Made by a program: the position numbers and the translations under genes
In this document: positions 63,989-64,000 of the stretch, one piece after another
How positions within the stretch are numbered: the first letter of the stretch is position 1
How the letters are laid out: every line of letters starts with the position of its first letter
Notes under the pieces: model-generated
Told to the model about the DNA's origin: nothing
The model's input: the letters and a program-made list of their open reading frames with translations, nothing else
Database searches by the model: none
DNA from: Mucilaginibacter inviolabilis
GTDB lineage: Bacteria; Bacteroidota; Bacteroidia; Sphingobacteriales; Sphingobacteriaceae
Assembly: GCF_011089895.1 (NCBI RefSeq)
Contig: NZ_JAANAT010000002.1
Span: 1-64,000, forward strand
Direction of reading: 5' to 3'
Length of the DNA: 64,000 nt

Positions 63989-64000
63989 CCCATTTATGGG

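Overview
The window looks like chromosomal DNA of a Bacteroidota soil or plant-associated bacterium of the family Sphingobacteriaceae, most probably Mucilaginibacter or a close relative. Direct signs are a SusC/SusD pair, a type IX secretion (T9SS) type B sorting domain, PorP/SprF and PorE-like proteins, GLPGLI and DUF3823 proteins, GH92 and GH172 hydrolases, and signal peptides ending in the typical '...AQ'. The genus is an inference; no 16S gene is in view.

Layout. 1-170: 5S rRNA gene and its terminator, the tail of an rRNA operon. 217-2919: periplasmic double TonB-C protein, a degenerate receiver-like protein, pirin, and a Crp-family regulator. 3151-8560: a five-gene sugar-acid locus (GH172, KdaD-like FAH-fold enzyme, DUF6786 lipoprotein, FucP-type permease, SDR dehydrogenase), followed by a DUF6377 membrane-tethered regulator (8758-10362). 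Together they read like a pathway for D-arabinose or L-fucose, sugars of the same ring stereochemistry. 10492-14087: a GLPGLI protein plus outer-membrane barrel pair. 14451-19072: a MacAB/TolC-like export operon. 19411-21996: a membrane-spanning kelch sensor fused to a SARP-like DNA-binding region, placed just upstream of a polysaccharide-utilisation locus at 22761-34484 (SusC, SusD, DUF3823, a putative new glycosidase, a propeller-like lipoprotein, GH92 mannosidase). 34835-38104: amino-acid permease and a sorbosone-dehydrogenase/cytochrome c fusion. 38125-56547: a STAND/NACHT-like NTPase divergent from a 3993-residue T9SS-secreted modular protein, followed by PorP/SprF, a PorE-like OmpA protein and a small LuxR-type HTH protein. 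57285-63335: AlkC-like repair protein, a second Crp regulator, a chimeric gene remnant, a sulfatase, an SDR lacking its catalytic residues, and FabF.

The most unusual material is (i) a roughly 250-bp intergenic element present twice (22043-22297 and 63340-63585) with a conserved 3' hairpin showing a compensatory base-pair change, which behaves like an undescribed structured RNA or mobile terminator; (ii) a roughly 110-bp element with 14-16 bp terminal inverted repeats present twice (14281-14392 and 59043-59151), the second copy bracketed by two copies of a 33-bp palindrome; (iii) the giant secreted protein, with seven copies of a roughly 160-residue CLxC-containing module interleaved with about 31 Ig-like units in a higher-order repeat of about 3 kb; and (iv) the possible D-arabinan/D-arabinose locus. 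All functional statements rest on reading the translated proteins and recalling families; no database search was run.
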